Assembly (NCBI RefSeq): GCF_003574295.1
Contig: NZ_BHGK01000001.1
Location: 2,170,001 to 2,234,000, forward strand
Direction of reading: 5' to 3'
DNA: 64,000 bases
Source of the DNA: Mediterraneibacter butyricigenes
GTDB taxonomy: Bacteria; Bacillota; Clostridia; Lachnospirales; Lachnospiraceae
The number at the start of each line of letters is the position of its first letter. The first letter of the stretch is position 1. Of the stretch, positions 1 through 8,256 are shown one piece after another. The notes beneath the pieces are model-generated. The model was not told the DNA's origin and searched no databases. It was given only the letters and a program-made list of their open reading frames with translations. The position numbers and the translations under genes are program-made.

Positions 1-68
1 CTATCGAAGCTGCTATGAGCATGATCGCAGGAACCTGCCGTTCTATGGGTGTAATTGTAGAAGAGTAG
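1..68 (+). CDS. rplK: Ribosomal protein L11, C-terminal end (partial)
   Basis: The first 68 bases hold the last 21 codons of an open frame ending in TAG at 66-68. The peptide ends AGTCRSMGVIVEE, which matches the conserved C-terminus of L11 (...GTARSMGI..). L11 binds 23S rRNA in the GTPase-associated centre. The gene lies just upstream of rplA, the usual bacterial order. Only the tail is in the window, so nothing more can be said. Confidence 0.85.
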   Translation, partial: IEAAMSMIAGTCRSMGVIVEE

Positions 69-145
69 GAACAGTCCTTTAGTGAGAGAAATTGAAGACA
101 GTGGGAGGGGCATTTGACCCGCCAATACCACAAGGAGGTAATAGA

Positions 146-838
146 ATGAAACGAGGAAAGAAATATAGCGAAGCTGCAAAACTGATCGATAGAACAGCAC
201 TCTATGAGAAAGCAGAAGCAGTTAGTTTAGTAAAGAAAGTGGCAACAGCCAAGTTTGATGAGACAATCGAAGTTCATATCAGAACCGGATGTGACGGACG
301 TCATGCTGATCAGCAGATCAGAGGAGCAGTCGTACTTCCGCATGGAACAGGTAAAAAGGTACGTATCCTTGTATTCGCAAAAGATGCAAAGGCTGAAGAA
401 GCAAAAGCAGCAGGAGCAGATTTTGTCGGAGGAGACGAACTGATTCCGAAGATCCAGAACGAAGGATGGTTTGACTTTGACGTTGTTGTTGCAACACCTG
501 ACATGATGGGCGTTGTTGGACGTCTGGGACGTGTACTTGGACCTAAGGGTCTGATGCCGAACCCGAAGGCAGGAACCGTAACAATGGATGTTACAAAAGC
601 AATCAACGAGATCAAAGCCGGTAAGATTGAGTACAGATTGGACAAGACCAACATTATCCATGTGCCGATCGGTAAGGCTTCCTTTACCGAGGAACAGTTA
701 GCGGACAACTTCCAGACGCTTATTGATGCGATTTTGAAGGTAAAACCGGCAGCAGTAAAAGGTCAGTATTTGAAGAGCATTACACTGACTTCTACCATGG
801 GACCTGGAGTAAAGGTTAACCCGATGAAGCTGGCTTAA
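146..838 (+). CDS. rplA: 50S ribosomal protein L1
   Basis: This 230-residue protein is the usual length for L1, which binds 23S rRNA at the mobile L1 stalk by the E site and in many bacteria represses its own operon. The core motifs [17 protein letters not shown] and the C-terminal [17 protein letters not shown] are typical of the family. An upstream in-frame ATG at 92 would add 18 residues. The ATG at 146 is preferred because it is preceded by AAGGAGG at 131-137 and because L1 proteins begin near MKRGKKY. It probably shares a transcript with rplK. Confidence 0.97.
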   Translation: MKRGKKYSEAAKLIDRTALYEKAEAVSLVKKVATAKFDETIEVHIRTGCDGRHADQQIRGAVVLPHGTGKKVRILVFAKDAKAEEAKAAGADFVGGDELIPKIQNEGWFDFDVVVATPDMMGVVGRLGRVLGPKGLMPNPKAGTVTMDVTKAINEIKAGKIEYRLDKTNIIHVPIGKASFTEEQLADNFQTLIDAILKVKPAAVKGQYLKSITLTSTMGPGVKVNPMKLA

Positions 839-883
839 TCAGAAGAATCATAAATCAAGCATATATCTATGCTAAATTATAAG

Positions 884-920
884 ATTGCGGAAATGATACT
901 TGACAAATCGTTTCCGCAAT
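884..920. repeat. Perfect 10-bp inverted repeat enclosing the rplJ -35 box
   Basis: ATTGCGGAAA at 884-893 is repeated in exact inverse at 911-920 (TTTCCGCAAT), with a 17-base loop that contains the TTGACA hexamer of the next promoter. It could be the hairpin that ends the rplK-rplA transcript, although no long T run follows, or an operator over the promoter. Confidence 0.7.
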
Positions 921-928
921 GTTATTCT
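900..928 (+). promoter_or_regulatory. Promoter for rplJ-rplL
   Basis: TTGACA at 900-905 and TATTCT at 923-928 are separated by 17 bases, a sigma-A type promoter. It lies just upstream of the L10 leader, so leader plus rplJL probably form one transcript starting near 935. Confidence 0.65.
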
Positions 929-934
929 ATTTTG

Positions 935-1085
935 GTAAGTGACTGCCGAAGACAGCAGGTGCCGTAAGGCATAAGAAGTATACGCCTGCCGAGGAAGAAC
1001 AGATTCAAAATGAATTGTTGTGTCTCCATGTCTTAGGGCTGGAGATTTTTTTATACCTATTCCTTTGGATTAGAAGCAGTCAGAA
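935..1085 (+). promoter_or_regulatory. Ribosomal protein L10 leader RNA
   Basis: The segment between the promoter and rplJ contains GAAGACAGCAGGTGC near 950 and the complementary CGCCTGCCGAGG near 992. These form the characteristic closing stem of the L10 leader found upstream of rplJ in Firmicutes. The L10(L12)4 complex is known to bind this leader and lower rplJL expression. The 3' part contains a hairpin followed by T residues (1023-1053), which suggests control by premature termination. Exact boundaries are approximate. Confidence 0.85.
1023..1053 (+). terminator. Leader terminator (attenuator) ahead of rplJ
   Basis: TCTCCA (1023-1028) pairs with TGGAGA (1040-1045) and is followed by a run of T residues. 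Its place between the L10-binding structure and the rplJ ribosome site fits an attenuator. Confidence 0.6.
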
Positions 1086-1110
1086 ATCTAATAAGGAGGT
1101 GTACCCGAAA

Positions 1111-1662
1111 GTGGCAAAAGTTGAATTGAAACAACCTATCGTACAGGCAATTGCAGAAGACATCAAAGACGCTCAGTCCGTAGTACTGGTCGACTATCGT
1201 GGACTTACTGTTGAACAGGACACAGCTCTTCGTAAACAGTTCAGAGAAGCAGGCGTTTCTTATAAGGTTTGCAAGAACACGATGATGAAGCGTGCGTTCG
1301 AGGGAACTGAGTTTGCAGGACTTCAGGAATTCTTGGAAGGACCAAGCGCAATCGCAATTTCCAAAGAAGATGCAACAGCACCGGCTAGAATTCTTTGTGA
1401 ATTCGCTAAGAATGCAGAAGCTCTCGAGTTGAAAGCAGGTGTAGTAGAAGGTACTGTTTATGATGTAGCAGGACTTCAGGAACTGGCAAAGATTCCGTCA
1501 AGAGAAGTTCTTCTTTCCAAATTGCTTGGAAGCTTACAGTCTCCAATCACAAATCTTGCTCGCGTCCTGAATCAGATCGCAGAGCAGGGTGGAGCAGCAG
1601 GAGAGACTGCAGAAGCACCGGCAGAAGAGGCTGCAGCAGAAGAAGCACCGGCAGCAGAGTAA
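1111..1662 (+). CDS. rplJ: 50S ribosomal protein L10
   Basis: L10 is the stalk base that anchors L7/L12 dimers on the ribosome. The protein matches the family from AKVELKQPIVQAIAEDIK through the conserved DYRGLTVEQ and the KNTMMKRA motif. The start is taken as GTG at 1111, placed ten bases after AAGGAGGT (1093-1100); an ATG-free extension upstream to 1015 lies inside the leader RNA and is unlikely to be translated. At 183 residues it is longer than the 166 of B. subtilis because of an Ala/Glu-rich tail. It is followed by rplL after about 70 bases. Confidence 0.96.
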   Translation: MAKVELKQPIVQAIAEDIKDAQSVVLVDYRGLTVEQDTALRKQFREAGVSYKVCKNTMMKRAFEGTEFAGLQEFLEGPSAIAISKEDATAPARILCEFAKNAEALELKAGVVEGTVYDVAGLQELAKIPSREVLLSKLLGSLQSPITNLARVLNQIAEQGGAAGETAEAPAEEAAAEEAPAAE

Positions 1663-1733
1663 TTATACCCGGCAACCGGTACAGAAAGGTTGCATAATCT
1701 AAAAATTATTATTGAAAAATGGAGGAAATGAAA

Positions 1734-2108
1734 ATGGCTAAGTTGACAACAGCTGAGTTTATCGAAGCAATCAAAGAGTTATCAGTATTAGAGTTAAATG
1801 ATTTAGTAAAAGCATGTGAAGAAGAATTTGGCGTATCTGCAGCAGCAGGCGTTGTAGTTGCAGCAGCAGGTGATGGAGCTGCAGCAGCAGAAGAGAAAGA
1901 TGAGTTCGACGTAGAACTTGTATCTGCTGGAGCATCCAAAGTTAAAGTTATCAAGGTTGTTCGTGAAGTAACAGGTCTTGGACTGAAAGAAGCTAAGGCT
2001 CTCGTAGACGAAGCTCCGAAGGTAATCAAGGAAGCTGCATCTAAGGCAGAAGCTGAAGATATCAAGGCTAAACTGGAAGCAGAAGGTGCTGAAGTTAACC
2101 TGAAATAA
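1734..2108 (+). CDS. rplL: 50S ribosomal protein L7/L12
   Basis: This 124-residue acidic protein has the two classical parts of L7/L12: an N-terminal dimerisation helix region ([17 protein letters not shown]) and, after an Ala-rich hinge, the C-terminal factor-binding domain with [18 protein letters not shown]. It recruits EF-Tu, EF-G and other translational GTPases. The start at 1734 is chosen over the in-frame ATGs at 1719 and 1728 because GGAGGA lies at 1721-1726 and the family begins directly before KLTT. It is co-transcribed with rplJ and followed by a strong terminator. Confidence 0.97.
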   Translation: MAKLTTAEFIEAIKELSVLELNDLVKACEEEFGVSAAAGVVVAAAGDGAAAAEEKDEFDVELVSAGASKVKVIKVVREVTGLGLKEAKALVDEAPKVIKEAASKAEAEDIKAKLEAEGAEVNLK

Positions 2109-2140
2109 TTTCAGATTAATTCTTAGAATGAGAGAAAAGA

Positions 2141-2176
2141 GACCGGGTATCCCGTTATGGGGTTCCCGGTCTTTTT
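2141..2176. terminator. Terminator after rplL
   Basis: GACCGGG (2141-2147) pairs with CCCGGTC (2165-2171), followed by TTTTT. On the opposite strand the stem is followed by CTCTTTTCTC, so it may also end the convergent membrane-protein gene. Confidence 0.85.
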
Positions 2177-2189
2177 GCGTGCTCGGCTT

Positions 2190-2837
2190 TTATTCCCGTG
2201 GAATCCGCGGCAGATCCCAGCGATAGTGTGCGGCCAGCAGTCGGATGATCAGAACCAGGAATAAAGGAACGAACAAAGCGACAGCCTCTCCAAAACGAGG
2301 ATAGAGCAGAGTGCAGCTTAAGGCACCGACGATGGAAGCACAGGCATAGATGCGCTTGTAGAGAACCTGGAGTGGAACCTGAGCCATCATATCCCGTAAC
2401 ATACCGCCGCCAACACCGGTCATTGTGCCTAAAAATACCAGAAGGAAGGTATTTCCCAGATGACCGTTCCGGATGCCGGTGAGAACACCCAGGGCGGAAA
2501 AGATGCCCAGCCCCAGGGCGTCCATCGCCTCAATCAGTCTGGCATAGAGTGGATGAAAACCGTCTGATAAGATTTTGCGGCGAAAGAACACCAGCAGAAA
2601 GACAAGAACGGACACGATAACTGCAGTGAGAACATAGATGGGATCGGTCAGAGCAGACGGGATGTTTCCAAGTACGATGTCTCGGATCATACCGCCACCG
2701 ACGGCGGTAACGACACCTAATACGATGACACCTAAAAGATCCATGCCACAACGTACCGCGACCATGGCACCTGAGATGGCAAAGGCGATGGTACCCATCA
2801 ATTCGATGACAATGATGAAAATATGTGAATGATCCAT
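2190..2837 (-). CDS. TRIC-type (UPF0126) membrane protein
   Basis: The 215-residue protein is almost wholly hydrophobic with about seven membrane segments. It carries two internally repeated motifs, GGGMIRDIVLG and GGGMLRDMMA, diagnostic of the UPF0126/YicG family, which is structurally related to trimeric intracellular cation (TRIC) channels. Prokaryotic members are thought to conduct K+; the physiological role in bacteria is unclear. AGGAGG precedes the ATG. It is convergent with rplL and divergent from the protease gene, so it is probably a single-gene unit. Confidence 0.85.
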   Translation of the reverse strand: MDHSHIFIIVIELMGTIAFAISGAMVAVRCGMDLLGVIVLGVVTAVGGGMIRDIVLGNIPSALTDPIYVLTAVIVSVLVFLLVFFRRKILSDGFHPLYARLIEAMDALGLGIFSALGVLTGIRNGHLGNTFLLVFLGTMTGVGGGMLRDMMAQVPLQVLYKRIYACASIVGALSCTLLYPRFGEAVALFVPLFLVLIIRLLAAHYRWDLPRIPRE

Positions 2838-2910
2838 AAAAATGTTCCTCCTGACATCATACTACTTTACTATATTAGAAAAGAAAAAGCAAAGAAAACG
2901 CCTGTGAGAT

Positions 2911-2939
2911 TTGGAGAACCGGGGAAAATGTGATATACT
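2911..2939 (+). promoter_or_regulatory. Candidate promoter of the subtilisin gene
   Basis: TTGGAG at 2911-2916 and TATACT at 2934-2939 are 17 bases apart, about 100 bases ahead of the protease start, in the divergent intergenic region. Confidence 0.45.
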
Positions 2940-3037
2940 GTCTCTAATTCGTACAAGAGGAGTAAGAAGATAAGAGGCAGAGATTATAAGAAGATAGATT
3001 CATGTCACGCAGAAGTGACAAAGGGGAGAAAGACAGA

Positions 3038-5767
3038 ATGATAAGAAAAGGAAGGATAAAAAGATATCTGGCACTGCTGATTGCAGGATCCATGGTGCTG
3101 AGTACCGGGATGGTGGCATCGGCGGAAGAAAATCCGGGGGTAAACATTCAAACGGGGACGGGACAGACGCAAAATACAGAGACAGAGGTGCGGACTGAAA
3201 CGGAACAAACTGAGGAAGAAAGACCGCAGTCAACCGAGGACAAAACTCAGGAGGATCAAGCACAGAAAGAGAACGGGCAGTCGGGAGACGTTCAGACTGT
3301 TCATTCAGAAGAGGTTCAGGCGGCAGCAGAAGAACGGGCAACACCGGCGGAAGAACTGGGATACGTGCCGGGAGAAATTCTGGTATCTTACAGCACAGAT
3401 GTTTCCGAAGATGAAGTGGCGCAGACCGCAGAAGAAAAGGACGGAGAACTGATTGAGACGGTGGATGACAGCGGGGATCAGAATCTGGCATTGGTGACAA
3501 TTTCGGACGAGACAACGGTGGAAACTGCGGTGGCAGAATATACGGCAGATCCGGCGATTGCATATGCGGAACCGAACTATCTGATGGAATCTTATGAAGA
3601 GTCCGGTGATGTAGCGACGGCAACGCAGGAAACAACTGATGACATCAAATCACAGGCAGAAGATACCGGCAAACAGTGGTATCTGGATTATGTAAAAGCA
3701 AAAGATGCCTGGAAAGAACTGGAAAATGTAACCGGAGAAAAGGTAAAGGTTGCGGTGATCGACACCGGAGCGGATATAAATCATGAAGATCTGAAACAGA
3801 TTATTGACCGGAAACTGAGTGTGGAGCTGGTTCGCGAAGAGGGCGATACCTACCATACCGAAGCATTACGGGGCGATGGTTATAAGAATGGGACAGGGGA
3901 ACAGAATGCAAAGAGTACCCATGGAACCCATGTGGCAGGAATTATCGCAGCACAGTCCGGTAATCAGCTCGGGATCCAGGGAACCGGAAGTGGCGGAGAG
4001 ACCGCAAAGGCCAATCAGATCATCAATCTGGTGGTGATCGATGCATTTTCCAAGGTGAACGAAAAGACCGAAGACAGTGCAACGGTTGGAGATGTGGTGA
4101 AAGCGTTGTCCTATGCAAGGGAGACGGGCTGCAAAATAGTGAACTTAAGTCTGGGGACACAGGCGCAGAGCCAGGCGTTGGAACAGGCAGTTACGGAAAC
4201 TTATGAATCTGGTGTGACCATTGTGTGCGCAGCGGGAAATGACGGTGGAACGACAGCTACCTATCCATCGGATTATGATACGACGATCAGTGTGATCAAC
4301 ATAGATGCTTCCGGAGCAAAGTCCGACAGATCCAATTATGGAAGCGCAAAGGATCTTTCGGCACCGGGAACGGATATTTACAGTACATACAGTGTAAATG
4401 TAAGCGGAAATGAAACGTCTTACGGTTATCTGAGCGGAACATCTATGGCGTCACCGATCGTGGCTGCCGGAGCAGCGATGATGTTGTACGCCAACCCGAA
4501 TCTGACCCCCACTCAGATTAAATCAATCCTCTGTTCGACAGCAGTGGATCTGGGAGCAGAAGGAAAAGATGATCTGACCGGATATGGTTGTGTGGATCTG
4601 GCAGCAGCCGTGCAGGTGGGAAGTGGTCAGAAGACTGATCTCAGTCAGGCGGAAATAAGCGGACTGGCGGATTACAGTTATACCGGAAAAGAGATTACGC
4701 CGGATCCAACGGTGAGACTCTCAGGGAAACGACTGATCTCCGGAACGGATTATACGATAAGCTACAGCGAGAACAAAAAGCCAGGAACGGCAACCGTAAC
4801 GATCACCGGAACGGGAGCATATACCGGTCAGGCAACGGCCACCTTTCAGATTCAAGACAGTGCGAAACTGAAATACCGAGTGCATGCACAGACCTATGGC
4901 TGGATGAACTGGGTGACTGGTGGAAAGTCAGCCGGAACGACCGGAGAGTCCAAACGTCTGGAGTCCATTCGTTTGCAGATTGAAAATACAGGGTACTCAG
5001 GAGAGATACAGTATTGTACGCAGGTGCAGACTTACGGCTGGCTTGACTGGGTGAAAAACGGAGCCGAAAGCGGAACAACCGGACAGTCGAAACGCCTGGA
5101 AGCGATCCGGATCAAACTGACCGGGGAACTGGCGGAGCATTACGATATTTACTATCGGGTGCACGCGCAGACTTATGGCTGGCTTGACTGGGCGAAAAAC
5201 GGAGAGATCGCCGGAACGGAATGGTACTCCAAACGTCTGGAAGCCATTGAGGTGCGTCTGGTAGAAAAAGGCGGAACCGCGCCGGGCAATACCACCAATG
5301 TTTATAAGCATCCGGGTGTGAGATACCAGACTCATGTGCAGACTTATGGCTGGCAAGGAAATAAATTTGACGGAGACTTGTCCGGTACAACCGGACTGGC
5401 AAAGCGTCTGGAAGGCATTAAAATTTCTCTGCCGGGACAGGATTATACCGGAGAGATTACCTATCAGACTCATGTGCAGACCTATGGCTGGCAGGATTGG
5501 GTGAAAAACGGAGCCCTTGCCGGAACCACCGGAGAGTCCAAGAGACTGGAAGGGATCCGGATCAAGCTGACCGGAGAAATGGCAGAGCATTATGACATTT
5601 ATTATCGGGTACATTCCCAGACCTACGGCTGGCTTGGCTGGGCGAAAAATGGAGAAGAAGCCGGAACGGAAGGCTTATCCAAACGTCTGGAGGCTATCCA
5701 GATCCGGTTGGTAGAAAAAGGCGGGAAGGCACCTGGAAGTACGGCAAATGCATTTCGCACGAAATAA
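3038..5767 (+). CDS. Exported S8 subtilisin-like protease with six ChW repeats
   Basis: Counted from the ATG at 3038 (preceded by AAAGGGGAG; an in-frame ATG at 3002 lacks a site), the 909-residue protein has a signal peptide (~1-30), an acidic low-complexity stretch, a propeptide-like region (~105-185) and an S8 domain. Asp242 (VIDTGAD), His295 (STHGTHVAG) and Ser469 (SGTSMASP) form the triad, with Asn401 (AAGNDG) for the oxyanion hole. A YTGKEI-type Ig-like module (~545-605) follows, then six ChW repeats (PF07538 type, core QTYGW) from ~612 to the end. ChW repeats are thought to bind cell-surface or extracellular polymers. The last three repeats closely copy the first three. There is no LPXTG or membrane anchor, so it is probably secreted and held by its repeats. 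Confidence 0.93.
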   Translation: MIRKGRIKRYLALLIAGSMVLSTGMVASAEENPGVNIQTGTGQTQNTETEVRTETEQTEEERPQSTEDKTQEDQAQKENGQSGDVQTVHSEEVQAAAEERATPAEELGYVPGEILVSYSTDVSEDEVAQTAEEKDGELIETVDDSGDQNLALVTISDETTVETAVAEYTADPAIAYAEPNYLMESYEESGDVATATQETTDDIKSQAEDTGKQWYLDYVKAKDAWKELENVTGEKVKVAVIDTGADINHEDLKQIIDRKLSVELVREEGDTYHTEALRGDGYKNGTGEQNAKSTHGTHVAGIIAAQSGNQLGIQGTGSGGETAKANQIINLVVIDAFSKVNEKTEDSATVGDVVKALSYARETGCKIVNLSLGTQAQSQALEQAVTETYESGVTIVCAAGNDGGTTATYPSDYDTTISVINIDASGAKSDRSNYGSAKDLSAPGTDIYSTYSVNVSGNETSYGYLSGTSMASPIVAAGAAMMLYANPNLTPTQIKSILCSTAVDLGAEGKDDLTGYGCVDLAAAVQVGSGQKTDLSQAEISGLADYSYTGKEITPDPTVRLSGKRLISGTDYTISYSENKKPGTATVTITGTGAYTGQATATFQIQDSAKLKYRVHAQTYGWMNWVTGGKSAGTTGESKRLESIRLQIENTGYSGEIQYCTQVQTYGWLDWVKNGAESGTTGQSKRLEAIRIKLTGELAEHYDIYYRVHAQTYGWLDWAKNGEIAGTEWYSKRLEAIEVRLVEKGGTAPGNTTNVYKHPGVRYQTHVQTYGWQGNKFDGDLSGTTGLAKRLEGIKISLPGQDYTGEITYQTHVQTYGWQDWVKNGALAGTTGESKRLEGIRIKLTGEMAEHYDIYYRVHSQTYGWLGWAKNGEEAGTEGLSKRLEAIQIRLVEKGGKAPGSTANAFRTK

Positions 5768-5904
5768 GCGTGAGAAGCAATACATTTGTATGTTGGAAAT
5801 TCTTTGCATGAGCTTTCATCCGGACGAATAAGAAACCGTAAGAAGAAAAGTTGGTTTGAGGATGGGGAAATGACAAGGATGATTCGAAGAAAGAAACGGG
5901 ATGA

Positions 5905-6846
5905 GTGCGAATGGTTGAAAATGCAGCGGGGCTGATTGTGGCAGCCGGAGATGAACGGGAAAGGGAAATGATTATGCCGTTGACAAAAATCGGATCTATT
6001 TCTGTAATCAAGCGGATTGTGTTGACGTTTCAGCAGGCAAATATTTCTCTGATCCTTGTGGTGACGGGCTATCAGGCACTGGAAGTGGAACGGGATCTTG
6101 CGGGATATGGAGTGATTTTTCTGAGAAACGAAAATTACGAAAGTACAGATAAGTTCCAATCGGTAAAAATGGGACTGGAGTATTTGCAGGGAACCTGCAA
6201 AAAGGTGGTCTACACGCCGGTGAATGTGCCGATGTATACGGCGGAAACAGTACGGAACCTGCTGTCCATGGAACAGAAGATCGTGATACCGTCTTACCGG
6301 GACAAAGTCGGACATCCCATCGTGTTGGATATGGAACTGGCGCCGGAGATCCTGAGTTATCAGGGGGAAGGTGGATTAAATGATGCTATTCGGGGCTTGC
6401 GGTTGAAAAAAGATTATCTGGAGACGGAGGATCCGGGGATTGCCATAAATCCGGAGCGGATTGAGAAGTTGGACAGTTTGTTGGAAACTCACAACCAGAA
6501 TTTGATCCATCCGTTTCTTCGGATCAGTATCGAGAAAGAGTCCCTGTTTTTTGATGCGAGAGCAAGTCTGCTGCTGACCCTGATCAATGAAACGCATTCG
6601 GTCAAAGGCGCCTGCAGGTACATGGCAATTTCCAACGGAAAGGCGTGGACGATCCTGAATGATCTGGAGAAGAACCTAGGGTATGCGGTGGTAGAACGAA
6701 AACAGGGCGGAAAACAGGGCGGTAAGACGTATCTGACAGAAGAGGGAAAATTATTTCTGGAAAAATACCGAAAATTTGAAGAACAGGTCAAACAGTATGC
6801 AAGAAAAAGCTTTTTTGAAATATTTGACGAATATAAAGGGCAATAA
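5905..6846 (+). CDS. MobA-like domain fused to a ModE-type HTH, probable regulator
   Basis: Residues ~8-190 resemble the MobA-like NTP-transferase fold (AGLIVAAG at the start, GHPIVLD in the middle). Residues ~210-300 match the ModE/LysR-like winged helix (SVKGACRYMAISNGKAWTILNDLE, then GGKQGGKTYLTEEG, compare ModE). The nucleotidyltransferase signature is damaged: the usual GxSxRMGxxK after the AAG is absent, and the metal-binding Asp before the MPL-type motif is replaced (TPVNVPM). It may therefore sense a nucleotide or cofactor rather than make one. The start is GTG at 5905, or ATG at 5911; neither has a strong ribosome site. No molybdenum genes lie nearby. Its regulatory targets are unknown. 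Confidence 0.75.
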   Translation: MRMVENAAGLIVAAGDEREREMIMPLTKIGSISVIKRIVLTFQQANISLILVVTGYQALEVERDLAGYGVIFLRNENYESTDKFQSVKMGLEYLQGTCKKVVYTPVNVPMYTAETVRNLLSMEQKIVIPSYRDKVGHPIVLDMELAPEILSYQGEGGLNDAIRGLRLKKDYLETEDPGIAINPERIEKLDSLLETHNQNLIHPFLRISIEKESLFFDARASLLLTLINETHSVKGACRYMAISNGKAWTILNDLEKNLGYAVVERKQGGKQGGKTYLTEEGKLFLEKYRKFEEQVKQYARKSFFEIFDEYKGQ

Positions 6847-6870
6847 CAAAATGGTTATTGTGGAAGTTAC

Positions 6871-6911
6871 AACAGCAAGTTCTTTTTAGGAAGAATTTGC
6901 TGTTATTTTTT
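6871..6911 (+). terminator. Terminator after the MobA/ModE-like gene
   Basis: A 14-bp stem with one G-T pair, AACAGCAAGTTCTT (6871-6884) against AAGAATTTGCTGTT (6891-6904), is followed by ATTTTTTAA. Confidence 0.85.
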
Positions 6912-6951
6912 AACTAATTTATAATGAGAATATGTAGTGGAGGAAAGCAAA

Positions 6952-8223
6952 TTGAAGAAAAAAGCAATTGTGCTCAGTCTGCTCTTTTTGTGCGTGTTCG
7001 GACTGGCGGGATGTCGGTCAGGAGATAAGGAAAATGGAACAAAAGGTGCAGAAACGACAAAAGCAGAGAGCCAGGTAAAAGAGCTTTCGATGGATACACT
7101 GGTTGCGGATCTGGAGGATGCAATCTTATCCGGCGAATCACAACTGACCTGTGTATATAAGGGAAAGGCAGAGGATCTGAATCAGAAAGTAACGGAAGAA
7201 CTTCCGGGACAGATGGACAACAGCTATCTTTGCAAAAATCTGCTGGATCATGTAGATACCACATGGGAACAGGATGGAAAAACGGCAAAGGCTGTCTTTG
7301 AACTGACCTATCAGGAAGATGTGGTGCTTCCGGTAGAAGTGGCAGACAGCCCGGAGCAAGTACAGGAGATTCTGATCCGGGACTGGGAAGAACGAGGCGG
7401 TAAGGTTACGCTTCTGTTGGATGGGGTTACCGCTACAGAAGAGGAATTATTCTCGATTTTGGATGGCGCAGAGATGAACAGTGCCATGCTTCCCTGTGAG
7501 GCGGCGACGGTCTGCTATCAGGCTTATGATCCGGAGGAGCGTACAGACTCAGAAGAAAGTTCAGATCCGGAAAGTACGGAAACGAAATCTGAAAAGCAGA
7601 CAGAGTCTTCCGAAAAAAACAAAGCCCAAAGGAATAGTCGACAGATCGTGAGGATGTGGCTGGATTTTGAGACACCGGAAGAAGATCTGGCGGAGAAAAA
7701 AGAAGAACTGAAAACGACGGCTGAGTCGATCAGTCAGGAGATTCTGGCGAGTGTGGAGAAAACGGATTCGAAGAGTTCGGGCGCTTCAAGCGATTCAATG
7801 GAGGATTCTGCCGTTCCAAACAGAAGTTTATATGAAAAGATTTATGATAAGATCCTAGAACTGGCAGAATATGATGATTCGATTGCGTCGATGACTGATG
7901 CAAGCCGGCTCAGTGTGGAAATGCGAATCCAACGTTCTGCTTACGGAGCACTGGTGGACGGACATACCGTCTGCACCGGTTATGCCAGAGGATTTGAGGC
8001 AATCTGCAGACAAATGGATCTTCCCTGTTGGATTGTGTCGGGAACCAGGGATGGAATCCGACATACCTGGAATCTGGTAAAGGTCGATGGAACATTTCTT
8101 TATGTCGATTGCACGGCGGGAGATACCGGAGCAGAGAAAGAACAGAGCTTTTTGTTTACCAAAGAGCAGATGGATGCAAATGGGTATATTATGGATGACA
8201 ATTTTGTCATTCCAGAAATATAG
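6952..8223 (+). CDS. Lipoprotein with C-terminal transglutaminase-like domain
   Basis: Counted from a TTG start at 6952 (preceded by TGGAGGA at 6938-6944; the GTG at 6937 overlaps that site), this 423-residue protein has a lipoprotein signal ending in the lipobox LAGC, then a long acidic, Ser/Glu-rich region. Its C-terminus carries the transglutaminase-like core: Cys341 (HTVCTGYARGFEAIC), His371 (IRHTWNLV) and Asp386 (YVDCTAGD) in the expected order and spacing. Bacterial members with this core are usually proteases or cross-linking enzymes at the cell surface. It stands between a secreted protease and an LRR surface protein and may be transcribed with the latter, 33 bases downstream. The substrate is unknown. 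Confidence 0.82.
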   Translation: MKKKAIVLSLLFLCVFGLAGCRSGDKENGTKGAETTKAESQVKELSMDTLVADLEDAILSGESQLTCVYKGKAEDLNQKVTEELPGQMDNSYLCKNLLDHVDTTWEQDGKTAKAVFELTYQEDVVLPVEVADSPEQVQEILIRDWEERGGKVTLLLDGVTATEEELFSILDGAEMNSAMLPCEAATVCYQAYDPEERTDSEESSDPESTETKSEKQTESSEKNKAQRNSRQIVRMWLDFETPEEDLAEKKEELKTTAESISQEILASVEKTDSKSSGASSDSMEDSAVPNRSLYEKIYDKILELAEYDDSIASMTDASRLSVEMRIQRSAYGALVDGHTVCTGYARGFEAICRQMDLPCWIVSGTRDGIRHTWNLVKVDGTFLYVDCTAGDTGAEKEQSFLFTKEQMDANGYIMDDNFVIPEI

Positions 8224-8256
8224 AGTAAATTTAAAGAAGATGAGGAGGATGTGAAG

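Noticed and set aside
4860-5750. Regular repeated DNA considered as a CRISPR array
   Set aside because: The repeats are in frame inside the protease gene and encode ChW units with protein-level similarity; there are no spacers of constant length.
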